A DNA stretch of 40,310 nucleotides from Rhodanobacteraceae bacterium (lineage in GTDB: Bacteria > Acidobacteriota > Terriglobia > Terriglobales > Acidobacteriaceae). The stretch's first letter is position 1. Every line of letters starts with the position of its first letter. The DNA lies in assembly GCA_025350865.1 (NCBI GenBank), contig JANXWZ010000189.1, forward strand, positions 1 to 40,310, given 5' to 3'. The notes under the pieces were generated by a model. That model was not told the origin of the DNA and ran no database searches. It worked only from the letters and a program-made list of their open reading frames with translations. The translations under genes and the position numbers were made by a program. Shown here in pieces: positions 8,949 to 17,280 of the stretch.

Positions 8949-8983
8949 CCCCATGGTCGACGATGAGACCGTCGAACATGGGG
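8949..8983. terminator. Hairpin between convergent ubiD and cupin genes
   Basis: A two-part stem, CCCCATG/CATGGGG outside and TCGACG/CGTCGA inside, separated by single mismatched bases with a 7-base loop. It lies 16 bp after the ubiD stop and 8 bp from the cupin stop. There is no T-run on either side, so it may act as a weak bidirectional terminator or a 3'-end stabiliser. Confidence 0.55.
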
Positions 8984-8991
8984 CACCCGCT

Positions 8992-9504
8992 CTACATCAT
9001 CATGCCTTGGGAGGAGATCAGGGTGAAGGTGACGTTTCCCGCGGTGCTGCGCCGGTGGGGGGTGTTGCGGGGGATGGTGACCATGTCGCCCTTCTTCAGG
9101 GTCATTCTGGTGGCACCTTCGCTATCGGTCGCGAGGTATTCGCCGGACTTTCCGCTGGGGTTGGCGTGGGTGCCTTTCGGTGTGCCGCCTAGCTCGTAGA
9201 CGGTGGTGCCGTCGAGGATCTGGACGATGTGGTCACGGCCTTCATGCCACTCGAACTCCTTGGCGGAGTGGGCGACCTCGGTGGTCATGACCATGGTTGC
9301 GGTTTTGATGTCGACGAGGTTATTGTTGCCCGGCTTGGCGGCGAGGGCCTTGGCGTCGTCTGCGAGCTGCGCAGCCGTGAAGACCTGAAACTTCCCAGCG
9401 GGCGGCGCGGCGGCGTGGATCGACTTGTTGGCGACGGCGAGACCGGCGACAGCGGCGGCTGGAGCGATACGAAGGAAGTTGCGGCGGGATGCTTGAATGG
9501 CCAT
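8992..9504 (-). CDS. Tat-exported cupin-domain protein
   Basis: 170 residues from the ATG at 9502-9504. The N-terminus has the twin-arginine signal SRRNFLRIAPAAAVAGLAVA followed by NKSIHAAA, so it is predicted to be exported folded. The rest is a single cupin barrel: FEWHEGRDHIVQILDGTTVYELGG supplies metal-ligand type His/Glu residues and MTLKKGDMVTIPRNTPHR the second motif with its His. A small-molecule-binding or metal-dependent enzyme role is possible; no substrate can be named. Its start codon overlaps the first codons of the divergent DUF2252 gene by 8 bp if both annotated starts are right. Confidence 0.8.
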   Translation of the reverse strand: MAIQASRRNFLRIAPAAAVAGLAVANKSIHAAAPPAGKFQVFTAAQLADDAKALAAKPGNNNLVDIKTATMVMTTEVAHSAKEFEWHEGRDHIVQILDGTTVYELGGTPKGTHANPSGKSGEYLATDSEGATRMTLKKGDMVTIPRNTPHRRSTAGNVTFTLISSQGMMM

Positions 9505-10882
9505 GGCGAAAGTCAAACACATTGGCGACTGTTCTGCCAAGCCGGAGCCGTCCGTGCCGTACACTGAGGCGGTGAAAAAGACTGTCACCGCGATGACTCT
9601 GCGCGAAATGGGGGAGCAGCATCGGAAGCTGCTGCCTCGCGCCGATTTGGGCAGACTGGGCGTTGCGAAGCGGAAGCGTACGGCGCTGGAGTTGCTGGAT
9701 GAAGCGGCCCACGACCGGGTGGCCTCGCTGGTGAAGTTGAAAAATGAGCGCATGGCCCTGTCTCCCTTTGGTTTCTTTCGGGGTGCAGTGCCGGTGATGG
9801 CTTACGATCTTTCGCTCTCGCCGCATACCGGCATCGCGGTCCAGTTGTGCGGGGATGCGCATGTCCAGAATCTGGGTGCGTACGCTGGTCTGGATGGGCG
9901 CCTGATCTTCGATATCAACGACTTCGATGAGACGCTGCACGGACCGTTTGAATGGGATGTGAAGCGAATGGCGACGAGCATTCAACTTGCCGGTGAAGCG
10001 GCAAAGGTCAAGCCGTCGAGCTGCAGGGAGGCGGTCGAGCTATTCCTCAGCGCGTACTGCGGATTGATGCGGAAATTTGCCGGGATGCCGGTTTTGTCGG
10101 TCGCGCGGTATGTTGTGCACCGGCTCGGGGCGATTGAACCCGTCGAAAGGATTTTGCGAAAGGCAGAGCGAGCGAATCCGCTGCTGTCGCTCGAGCAACT
10201 GACTGAAGTGAAGGGGAAGGGCCGTGTCTTCCGGACGAAGCCTCCGGTATTGCGACCGGTGAAGGGGAAGGAGGCACAGGGCGTTCTCAATTCGCTGGCA
10301 GAGTTCTCGACGAGCCTGTTGCCCGAACGGCAGCAATTTCTGGCGAAGTTCCGGCCGGTGGCGGTTGGGTTCAAGGTAGTGGGGACGGGTTCGGTGGGGC
10401 TGCGCGATTATTGCGTTCTGCTGGAGGGAAATGGCGCGGACGATCCGCTGTTCCTGCAGATCAAGCAGGAGGTGAAATCGGCTTATGCGGCGTATCTCCC
10501 GCAGCGGGCAGCAACGCCAAAGAACGAAGGGCAGCGGGTGGTGGAGGGGCAGCGGGCCATGCAGCTCCAGTCCGACCCGATGCTAGGGTGGACGAGTATC
10601 GGCGAGCACAGCTACCTTGTGCGGCAGTTGAACGATCACAAGGCTGGCGTAAATATTGCGATGCTGAAGTCTGCCGGTTTGGAGGCGTATGCGACGGTCT
10701 GTGGCGAGATGCTGGCGCGGGGTCATGCGAGGTCGGGCGAGTGCAGGGAGATCGACGGATATATTGGCAGCGGGTCGCGCTTCAAGGTGGGGATTCAGGA
10801 GTTTGCCAAGGCCTATGCGGCGCAGACGGAGGCGGACTGGAAGCTCCTGGTGGCCCGGCAGAAAAAGGTGGAGAAAAAGTAA
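9497..10882 (+). CDS. DUF2252 family protein
   Basis: 461 residues as drawn. The DUF2252 signature is plain: KNERMALSPFGFFRGAVPVMAYDL, then CGDAHVQNLGAY, LIFDINDFDETLHGPFEWDVKRMATSI, and near the C-terminus DPMLGW with YLVRQLNDHKAG. The GDAHxxN plus FDINDFDE arrangement resembles the catalytic loop of aminoglycoside-phosphotransferase-like folds, but no activity is established for the family. Start uncertain: the ATG at 9497 overlaps the divergent cupin start. GTG at 9572 and ATG at 9593, just before the conserved MTLREMGEQH, are reasonable alternatives and would leave room for a promoter. Confidence 0.85.
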   Translation: MAMAKVKHIGDCSAKPEPSVPYTEAVKKTVTAMTLREMGEQHRKLLPRADLGRLGVAKRKRTALELLDEAAHDRVASLVKLKNERMALSPFGFFRGAVPVMAYDLSLSPHTGIAVQLCGDAHVQNLGAYAGLDGRLIFDINDFDETLHGPFEWDVKRMATSIQLAGEAAKVKPSSCREAVELFLSAYCGLMRKFAGMPVLSVARYVVHRLGAIEPVERILRKAERANPLLSLEQLTEVKGKGRVFRTKPPVLRPVKGKEAQGVLNSLAEFSTSLLPERQQFLAKFRPVAVGFKVVGTGSVGLRDYCVLLEGNGADDPLFLQIKQEVKSAYAAYLPQRAATPKNEGQRVVEGQRAMQLQSDPMLGWTSIGEHSYLVRQLNDHKAGVNIAMLKSAGLEAYATVCGEMLARGHARSGECREIDGYIGSGSRFKVGIQEFAKAYAAQTEADWKLLVARQKKVEKK

Positions 10883-10928
10883 CGGATCGGCGGCGGTGTG
10901 TCAGTTGAGGAAAGCGCGACCAGCAGGC

Positions 10929-10957
10929 TTAACGAAATTCACTTGTCTGCGTATAAA
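10929..10957 (+). promoter_or_regulatory. Predicted sigma70-type promoter for the 10999-13661 operon
   Basis: TTAACG (-35) and TATAAA (-10) are separated by 17 bases, placing the transcription start near 10964, about 35 bases before the ATG at 10999. The match is 4/6 and 5/6 to the consensus. Confidence 0.45.
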
Positions 10958-10998
10958 GGTATTGGGCCCCTGTTCTTTGATTCGCGAGGTTGCTGACT

Positions 10999-12207
10999 AT
11001 GGCTAGTTCCGTTGCAACATATGCGGCAGAAGTGCCGTCCCTGGAGCGCAGGCAGGGAGTTCCGTGGACGATATGGGCGGGATTGATTGCGGTGACTTCG
11101 TCCACGATTGGCGGGACGTGGGATGTGTCGTGGCACCGCACGATCGGGCGCGACTCCTTTCTGACGCCGGCACACATGCTGATCTACGCGTGTGGCGTCA
11201 TCGCGGCACTGATCTGCGGGTACCTCATTTTCTATACGACGTTCGGCAAATCGCAGACACTGCGCGCTGAGTCGGTTTCTGTGCTGGGTTTCCGTGCGCC
11301 GTTGGGCGCTTTTATCGCGGCCTGGGGCGGCATTGCGATGATGACGTCTGCACCGTTCGACAACTGGTGGCACAACGCCTACGGGCTGGATGTAAAGATC
11401 ATCTCGCCACCGCATACGCTGCTGATCCTGGGGATTCGGTGCGTGTCGGTGGGTATTATTTTCCTGATCCTGGCGGCGATGAACCGGCTGGAGGCGGAGC
11501 GGGTCGAGCGTGGACTGACGGCCGCCGGGGAATCGACTTACACGACCCTGCAACAAGCGTTTTTGTATATGGGCGGCCTGACTGTTGTGGGCCAGATGTT
11601 CTTCCTGCAGGAAGAGACGTGGGATGTCGTGCTGCACACTACGAGCGCCTACATTGCTTTGGGGATTGGCGTTCCTGTGGCGCTGGCTGTGATCTCGCGG
11701 GCCTCGGGGAATCGCTGGGCGTGCACCATCGCGACAGCAATCTACACCGCGTTCATTCTGGCGGAGATATGGATTCTTCCCCTGTTTCCGGCGACTCCAA
11801 AGCTGGGCCCGGTCTATAACCCGGTGACCCATCTTGTTCCCGGTAAGTTTCCGGTGCTGATTATTATTCCGGCGATCCTGCTGGACCTGCTGTGGCAGCG
11901 AATGAAGGGCTGGAAGATGTGGCAGGTGGCGCTGCTCTCGGGCGTGCTATTTACGGTGGTAATCTTCGCGGTGGAGTGGCCGCTAGCGAACTTTTTGATG
12001 TCGAAGGCGAGCCAGAACCGCTTCTTTGGGACGATCTACTTTGATTACAACTCGCGACCCAATGGGCTGGACCGGATGCGGATCTTCCTGAATCCCGCGT
12101 CGGGATTGCCGCTGTTCATGGGGCTGATTTGGGCGTCGGTCTGCGCCGCGATCAGTACCTGGTTTGGTTTGTTCTTCGGGCAGTGGATGCGTGGGGTCAA
12201 ACGGTGA
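10999..12207 (+). CDS. Polytopic membrane protein of unknown function
   Basis: 402 residues, ATG at 10999 with GAGG about 10 bases upstream. There are about ten hydrophobic segments. Between them are conserved-looking polar motifs: GGTWDVSWHRTIGRDSFLTPAHMLIY near residue 40, PFDNWWHNAYGLDVKIISPPHTLL near 120, and EETWDVVLHTTSAYIALG. The repeated pattern of Trp-Asp/Asn and His next to or inside membrane helices suggests a membrane metal or haem site, but this is speculation. The stop overlaps the next gene's GTG start by 4 bases (GTGA), so the two products are likely made together. I do not recognise a named family. Confidence 0.78.
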   Translation: MASSVATYAAEVPSLERRQGVPWTIWAGLIAVTSSTIGGTWDVSWHRTIGRDSFLTPAHMLIYACGVIAALICGYLIFYTTFGKSQTLRAESVSVLGFRAPLGAFIAAWGGIAMMTSAPFDNWWHNAYGLDVKIISPPHTLLILGIRCVSVGIIFLILAAMNRLEAERVERGLTAAGESTYTTLQQAFLYMGGLTVVGQMFFLQEETWDVVLHTTSAYIALGIGVPVALAVISRASGNRWACTIATAIYTAFILAEIWILPLFPATPKLGPVYNPVTHLVPGKFPVLIIIPAILLDLLWQRMKGWKMWQVALLSGVLFTVVIFAVEWPLANFLMSKASQNRFFGTIYFDYNSRPNGLDRMRIFLNPASGLPLFMGLIWASVCAAISTWFGLFFGQWMRGVKR

Positions 12208-13661
12208 AGGCTCGACTTACGGCGTTGTTGCTGATTTTCTTCGCGATTGTTCCCGCTGCGTCGGCGGCGCATGTGGGGTCTAAGGATGTCTTTGAAACGG
12301 TTCATGCGGGGCCGTACACGCTGTTCGTCACGGTGCGGCCGCCGAATGTGATTCCGGGCGTGGCGACGGTTGAGGTTCGGAGTACGGGAGCGGCGATCAC
12401 GTCGTTGAAGGTGACTCCGCTGCCGGTCACGGGCGAGGCTTCGAAGCATCCGCCGGCTGCGGATGTGATGGAAGCGTCGAGCGCGGACCCGGCCTTCTAC
12501 ACCGGCGCGGTATGGATGATGGCCGGCGGAACGTGGCAGTGCAGGTTCGATATCGACGGCGCGGCGGGACATCAGCAGGAGTCTGTGCCGGTTGTTGCCG
12601 TACCGCTTGCAGTGTTGACGATGGATAAGGGTATGGGTGCGGTGCTGGGGATCATGGGGCTATTCCTGGTGCTGTCCATGGCGGGGATCGTGGCGGCCTC
12701 CGTGGGCGAGGCGCGGCTGCAGCCCGGTGCAGAGCCGACGGCCGGGATGCGTCGTCTGCGGACGGTGGCGACTGCGGGCAGCGTCGTTTTAATGGTGCTG
12801 GCGGTGGTGGGCGGAGCGCATTGGTGGAATGTTGAGGCGGCGGGATACTCGGAAAATATCTTCAAACCGGCCCCGACGACTGCGACTTTGACTGGCGATC
12901 AGCTCGATCTGCAGGTGAAGAGTTTATACGTGGATGCGCGGCGCGGAGGGCGGAAGAATGACGACTATCTTCCCGATCACGGGCATCTGATGCACCTGTA
13001 TGCGATTCGTCAGCCGGAGATGGATGCGGCGTTTCATCTTCATCCGGAGCTGGTTGCGCCGGGGGATTTTCGCATGAGACTGCCGGCGATGCCGGCCGGG
13101 CACTACAAGCTTTATGGCGATGTTGTGCACGCGTCGGGGTTTCCGGAGACGCTGCTTGCGGCGGTGGATATTCCGGAGGGGATGCAGGGCGGTGGGCTTG
13201 GTTCGGAGGATGCCAAGGGGCTTGCGGCACCGGTCAGCGCGGGTCAGTTGTCGACGGCGTGCAAGTTGCCCGATGGCTACACGATGGTGTGGGACAAGCC
13301 TTCGGATATCACTGCGGGAGTGGCATCTAGCTTCCGATTTCTTCTTCTGGACGCAAGCGGCGCGCCTGCGAAAGACGTGCAGCCATACCTTGGCATGGCG
13401 GGTCACGCGGCGTTCGTCAAGACGGATGGGACGGTGTTTGCGCATACGCATCCGGAGGGATCGGCTGCGATGGCAGACGTGATGCTGGCCAACGAAAGCA
13501 TCGGTATGGGACCAATGGCAACGATGATGCCGGAGGGGCCACTTCCGCCGGAAGTGAGCTTTCCGTACGGGTTTCCGACGGCGGGCCGGTATCGGATCTT
13601 CGTTCAAATGAAGCATGGGTCGACGGTGGAGACTGGGATCTTCGACGCGCCCGTGAAATAG
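12204..13661 (+). CDS. Exported protein with YtkA/FixH-like domains and an internal membrane region, unknown function
   Basis: 485 residues from the GTG at 12204, which overlaps the preceding stop (GTGA). A signal peptide (LTALLLIFFAIVPAASAAH) leads to a beta-domain YTLFVTVRPPNVIPGVATVEV like YtkA/FixH immunoglobulin-type folds. Two membrane helices follow at about residues 145-165 and 190-210. The second exported half contains DDYLPDHGHLMHLYAIRQPEMDAAFHLHPE and PYLGMAGHAAFVKTDGTVFAHTHPEG, two His-rich repeats of a kind found in copper-associated and YtkA-like proteins. A role in metal or redox handling in the envelope with its membrane partner is a reasonable guess, not shown. Confidence 0.78.
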   Translation: MKARLTALLLIFFAIVPAASAAHVGSKDVFETVHAGPYTLFVTVRPPNVIPGVATVEVRSTGAAITSLKVTPLPVTGEASKHPPAADVMEASSADPAFYTGAVWMMAGGTWQCRFDIDGAAGHQQESVPVVAVPLAVLTMDKGMGAVLGIMGLFLVLSMAGIVAASVGEARLQPGAEPTAGMRRLRTVATAGSVVLMVLAVVGGAHWWNVEAAGYSENIFKPAPTTATLTGDQLDLQVKSLYVDARRGGRKNDDYLPDHGHLMHLYAIRQPEMDAAFHLHPELVAPGDFRMRLPAMPAGHYKLYGDVVHASGFPETLLAAVDIPEGMQGGGLGSEDAKGLAAPVSAGQLSTACKLPDGYTMVWDKPSDITAGVASSFRFLLLDASGAPAKDVQPYLGMAGHAAFVKTDGTVFAHTHPEGSAAMADVMLANESIGMGPMATMMPEGPLPPEVSFPYGFPTAGRYRIFVQMKHGSTVETGIFDAPVK

Positions 13662-13792
13662 TACAGATTTTCTGTGCACTCAAGCACTCCGAAGGTATAT
13701 CGTTTCGGCCAGCGTTAATTGGGTCAAGAAAGATCGCTGACCGAAGCAGACGACTGCGCCAAGCGGCATCAGCGATATACAGGAGCGATGCA

Positions 13793-15829
13793 ATGAAAAA
13801 AATTCTATGGATTCTTCTGCTCGTGCTGCTGATCGTGCTCGGCATCTACTTCATCTGGTCGTGGCGGAATCGTCCGATTGATGTGACGGGCATGATGCCC
13901 GGGGTGGCCGTGGAATCGAATACCAAGTTGCTGATCGCGCTGCCGATCAAGAACTTTGGTGAAGAGGAAGCGGACGACGTCACGATCGACAAAGTCACCG
14001 TGACCTCTGGAACGCGGGAGTTTCCGGCCTCTCTGCCGATTGCGCTGGGGAACATTCCGGAGGATCAGCGCAAGGTGGCACAGGTGCGATTCGATATCGC
14101 CGGACTGAATCCTGCGAACACCTATGAGCTGGTTGCGGAAGGGCACTATCGGCCTTCACGCGACAAGGACGATCGCAAGTCGTGGTCGTACAAGACGAAT
14201 GTTGCGATTCCGCCGCTGGGTCCTGGGTCAGATCCGGTGAAGACGAACACCGGCCCGACTCATGTGACGGCAGGCCCGTATCCGGCTTTGCCTGAGCCGC
14301 CGAAGGCCAATGAGAACGAAGATGTTGCGCCGACCCCGGAAGGGACGCCGCGTGCCGTGTTCCCCAAGACTCCTACGGGGTCTGCGGTACAGAAACCCGG
14401 GGGTGGCGGCGCAGCGGTCGGGTTTGTGATCGACTCGCAAAGCAACGGCGTTGGCTCGCAGAATTTCCCGCCCGATCCGAGCGCGGCGGGGTCCGGCACG
14501 GGTGCGGGTGGTGTGGTGATCGCGACGGGCAATCTCTACGTCAAGTATTCGAAAGACGGCGGGAGCACCTTCACGACGATCACGAATCTATCGACCGTGT
14601 TTGGCGATACGCCGGGCGGTGGCTATTGCTGCGATCAGGTGGTCCACTACATTCCGAGCATTGATCGCTTTATCTGGTTGATCCAGACGAACCAGAAGAC
14701 CGATGCCAAAGGCAATGTGACGGCCGCCAATGGAAATCGAATGGCGTGGGCCAAGCCCGCGGATATCGCGGCCAACTTCAACACGGCGTGGACGTGGATG
14801 GATGTCACTTCGACATTCCTGGGGTTGGGGAACGATGCGCTCGATTATCCCGATCTGGCGGTGTCGGATGGATTTCTTTATATGTCCACCGACGATACGG
14901 CGAAGGGCGGATTGGTGGTCGCGCGCATCTCGTTTGCCGACCTGCAGAAGCCGGGCGGCAGCAATGTGGGCTGGAGCTTTACCGATCCGACCAAGTCGAC
15001 TGCCGCGGTAGCGTCGCACCTGACGCAGAATGCCCACGGAACGATGTATTGGGCGGGACACAACACAACCAGCCAATTGCGGGTGTTTTCGTGGCCGGAT
15101 AGTTCCGGCAGCTACAGTTGGACCGACGTGAACAGCACGTCGTACAACAACACGAATTACACGTCGGAGGTAAAGGACGGGACGTACTGGCTCGACCCGC
15201 GGCCCAAGGGCGATGCGATTATCGGGGCTGCATTCAAGCAGTCGCTGGGCGCGTTTGGTGGACCGCCTCCGGCGGACCAGCTCTGGTTTGCATGGACTGC
15301 GGGGCGCGACAGCAATTTTGCGCAGCCGTATGTGCGGATGGTGTTCATCGACGATCAGCAGTTCAAGAATGTGGGGGAGTTTGAAACCTGGAACTCGGAC
15401 TATGTGTTTGCATACCCTGCGTTTGCGGTGAACAGCGCGACGTCGGAGGTTGCGGTGTCGATGCTGTCCGGCGGCAACGACAAATATTTCATGAACAATG
15501 TGGTCGGGTTCCCGCAGGACTTTCTTCTGTACTTCACGACCAACAGCGATGTCGGATTCTCAGTCAACCCGGCTGGAGCGACGGGCTGCGATGACGTGTC
15601 GGGAGGCACGGTGAAGGGCAGATGCACGCGGTCGGGCGACTACCTTTCGACCCGGCGCGTGGGCAGTGCATCCGGATTGTTCGGGACGCTGGGGTACGAG
15701 ATCAACCTGGTCGATTCGACCAAGTCGACCGACTGCCTGAAGGCCCCTGGCTGTTTGCAGAATGTGCGCTGGGTGGTGTTCGGAAGGCCGGGAGACATCA
15801 ACCCGCAGCCTCCGCCGCCGATCAAGTGA
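13793..15829 (+). CDS. Membrane-anchored exported protein with a sialidase-like repeat region, unknown function
   Basis: 678 residues, ATG at 13793 with AGGAG 8 bases before. An uncleaved-type anchor (KKILWILLLVLLIVLGIYFIW) is followed by an immunoglobulin-like domain (about 30-130: LLIALPIKNFGEEEADDVTI). A Pro/Gly/Thr-rich linker (about 145-215) leads to a long region with beta-propeller character, with phrases such as LYVKYSKDGGSTFTTITNL (an Asp-box-like S-x-D-G-G-x-T-F), YPDLAVSDGFLYMSTDD and YPAFAVNSATSEVAVS. It ends in a Pro-rich tail. Asp-box propellers occur in sialidases and in non-enzymatic adhesive proteins; catalytic residues could not be assigned. A terminator follows. Confidence 0.78.
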   Translation: MKKILWILLLVLLIVLGIYFIWSWRNRPIDVTGMMPGVAVESNTKLLIALPIKNFGEEEADDVTIDKVTVTSGTREFPASLPIALGNIPEDQRKVAQVRFDIAGLNPANTYELVAEGHYRPSRDKDDRKSWSYKTNVAIPPLGPGSDPVKTNTGPTHVTAGPYPALPEPPKANENEDVAPTPEGTPRAVFPKTPTGSAVQKPGGGGAAVGFVIDSQSNGVGSQNFPPDPSAAGSGTGAGGVVIATGNLYVKYSKDGGSTFTTITNLSTVFGDTPGGGYCCDQVVHYIPSIDRFIWLIQTNQKTDAKGNVTAANGNRMAWAKPADIAANFNTAWTWMDVTSTFLGLGNDALDYPDLAVSDGFLYMSTDDTAKGGLVVARISFADLQKPGGSNVGWSFTDPTKSTAAVASHLTQNAHGTMYWAGHNTTSQLRVFSWPDSSGSYSWTDVNSTSYNNTNYTSEVKDGTYWLDPRPKGDAIIGAAFKQSLGAFGGPPPADQLWFAWTAGRDSNFAQPYVRMVFIDDQQFKNVGEFETWNSDYVFAYPAFAVNSATSEVAVSMLSGGNDKYFMNNVVGFPQDFLLYFTTNSDVGFSVNPAGATGCDDVSGGTVKGRCTRSGDYLSTRRVGSASGLFGTLGYEINLVDSTKSTDCLKAPGCLQNVRWVVFGRPGDINPQPPPPIK

Positions 15830-15855
15830 GGATGTTGACGTGGTAACACGAGGAT

Positions 15856-15896
15856 GCTCGCGGGCGGGATCGCAGTTCCAGCCCGCGGGCTTCTTT
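15856..15896 (+). terminator. Terminator hairpin after the propeller-like gene
   Basis: A 10-bp stem, GCTCGCGGGC against GCCCGCGGGC with one G-T pair, and a 15-base loop, followed by TTCTTT. It lies 26 bases after the stop at 15829 and just before nuoI. Confidence 0.7.
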
Positions 15897-15921
15897 GCGA
15901 CGCCTTTGGTATTCTTGTCGT

Positions 15922-16429
15922 ATGTCGATCGTCGATAACGCAGCCGCCATTGCCAAGGGAATGAGCATCACGCTCCGCGAGATGTTCCAGCCGACCGAGG
16001 TCGAGAACTATCCCGATGGACCGGGACCCATGCGCGGCGCGAAGTTCCAGGAGCGGTTTCGCGGCAAGCACCAGTTGCAGCGCGACGAGAACGGGCTGGA
16101 GAAGTGCGTCGCCTGCTTCCTGTGCGCGGCGGCCTGCCCTTCGAACTGCATCTACATCGAGGCGGCGGAGAACACCGAAGAGGTGCGGATTTCGTCGGCT
16201 GAACGGTATGCCAAGGTCTATAACATCGACTACAACCGCTGCATTTTTTTGCGGGTACTGTGTCGAGGCTTGTCCGACCGATGCGATTACGCATGGGCAT
16301 GGGTTTGAGCTTGCCAGCCTGAACGCGACGACGCTGGTGATGCGCAAGGAAGATCTGCTGGTGGGGATTCAGCCGGCGATGCCGCTGAATGCAGGCAGCC
16401 AGCAGGATGTAGCGGACCGGTTGCGGTAA
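15922..16429 (+). pseudogene. nuoI: NADH-quinone oxidoreductase subunit I, frameshifted
   Basis: From the ATG at 15922 the reading frame gives a NuoI N-terminus (SITLREMFQPTEVENYPDGP) and the first 2x[4Fe-4S] motif CVACFLCAAACP. At a run of seven T (16244-16250) the frame breaks. Removing one T yields CIFCGYCVEACPTDAITH, the second cluster motif, and a normal C-terminus ending at 16429. The repaired product would be 168 residues, the usual size. NuoI carries clusters N6a and N6b of complex I. No other nuo gene is adjacent, so this may be a stray copy. The break is either a sequencing error in a homopolymer or a true loss; slippage at the T-run could also restore some product. Confidence 0.85.
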
Positions 16430-16554
16430 GGGTTTACCTTTTATCCGTAATAAGCTGTCGTGCAGCGGCATTAATGGTCGTGCGAAGACAAAGGCATGAT
16501 TGGAGAGATGTGAGCGTTCAGCTGATTTTTAGCTAGAGCTTGGAGCATAGACAG

Positions 16555-17280
16555 ATGCGGATTGGCGAGGTCCTTGAGGCAGTGGGCATGGCATTCGTAG
16601 GGTACGTCATCTTTCTTGTTCTCATTGGTTTTCACGAACTCGGACATCTGGGTGCTGGCCTAGCGGTGGGCTTCGAAATCCGAGGTTACCGAGTTGGGCC
16701 ATTTGGATTTCAAAAAGATAGAGGGTGGTCAATGAACTGGCGCTGGGACCGTTTGCTCAGTGGTCATATTTTGCCGCAAGCGAATAGCCGATCGATTTCG
16801 GCGGTTCGCTTACGTTATCTGGTCTGCGTGGCCGCTGGGCCGTTCGCAACGAGTTTGATACCGCTCGTGATGGCTGGTTGGCTTACCTCTGCACGGGGTT
16901 TGAAAGCCGAGCTTTGTGGGTATTGCATATCAGCATCGTTCTTTTTGCTTTTTTGCACCTTGATTCCAGGATCGGCGAAAAAGGTTAGTACGGATGCATA
17001 CAAAATTCTGACACTTCTTTTGGGAAGGAAGACGAAACGGGAGGAACTCTCAGCACGTCTTACGATCCACCATCTGCTGACGAGTTTTGGGAGGACATGC
17101 AGCGTAGATGATCTTCAAACCCGTCGCATCAAGCTGGATGAACTCATTCACACTTGCGAAGCGATACCGGAATTGCGTACGGGTTTTCAGTATCTGGATA
17201 CCTTGCGTGAATTTCGTAATTGCCTGAGTCGAGAGTCCGCCGGCTCAATACCATCTCTTGAATCGGTGCTTCCTGCATGA
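16555..17280 (+). CDS. Membrane protein with an M50-like zinc metalloprotease motif
   Basis: 241 residues from the ATG at 16555, with GGAG about 9 bases upstream; a TTG five codons earlier is possible. HELGH sits in the first membrane helix (VIFLVLIGFHELGHLGAGLAVG), giving the HExxH zinc motif of site-2-type proteases. A second hydrophobic block with VAAGPFATSLIPLVMAGW and a later TDAYKI may be the equivalent of the LDG/NPDG aspartate motif. The C-terminal 80 residues are soluble. The base composition is visibly more AT-rich than neighbouring genes, a possible sign of transfer. Its stop overlaps the next gene (ATGA), so the pair is co-expressed. Substrate unknown. Confidence 0.72.
   Translation: MRIGEVLEAVGMAFVGYVIFLVLIGFHELGHLGAGLAVGFEIRGYRVGPFGFQKDRGWSMNWRWDRLLSGHILPQANSRSISAVRLRYLVCVAAGPFATSLIPLVMAGWLTSARGLKAELCGYCISASFFLLFCTLIPGSAKKVSTDAYKILTLLLGRKTKREELSARLTIHHLLTSFGRTCSVDDLQTRRIKLDELIHTCEAIPELRTGFQYLDTLREFRNCLSRESAGSIPSLESVLPA

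Noticed and set aside
16240-16252. Programmed frameshift to make NuoI
   Set aside because: No stimulatory structure or known precedent for NuoI was evident. Sequencing error or mutation is simpler, so it is noted only as a possibility.
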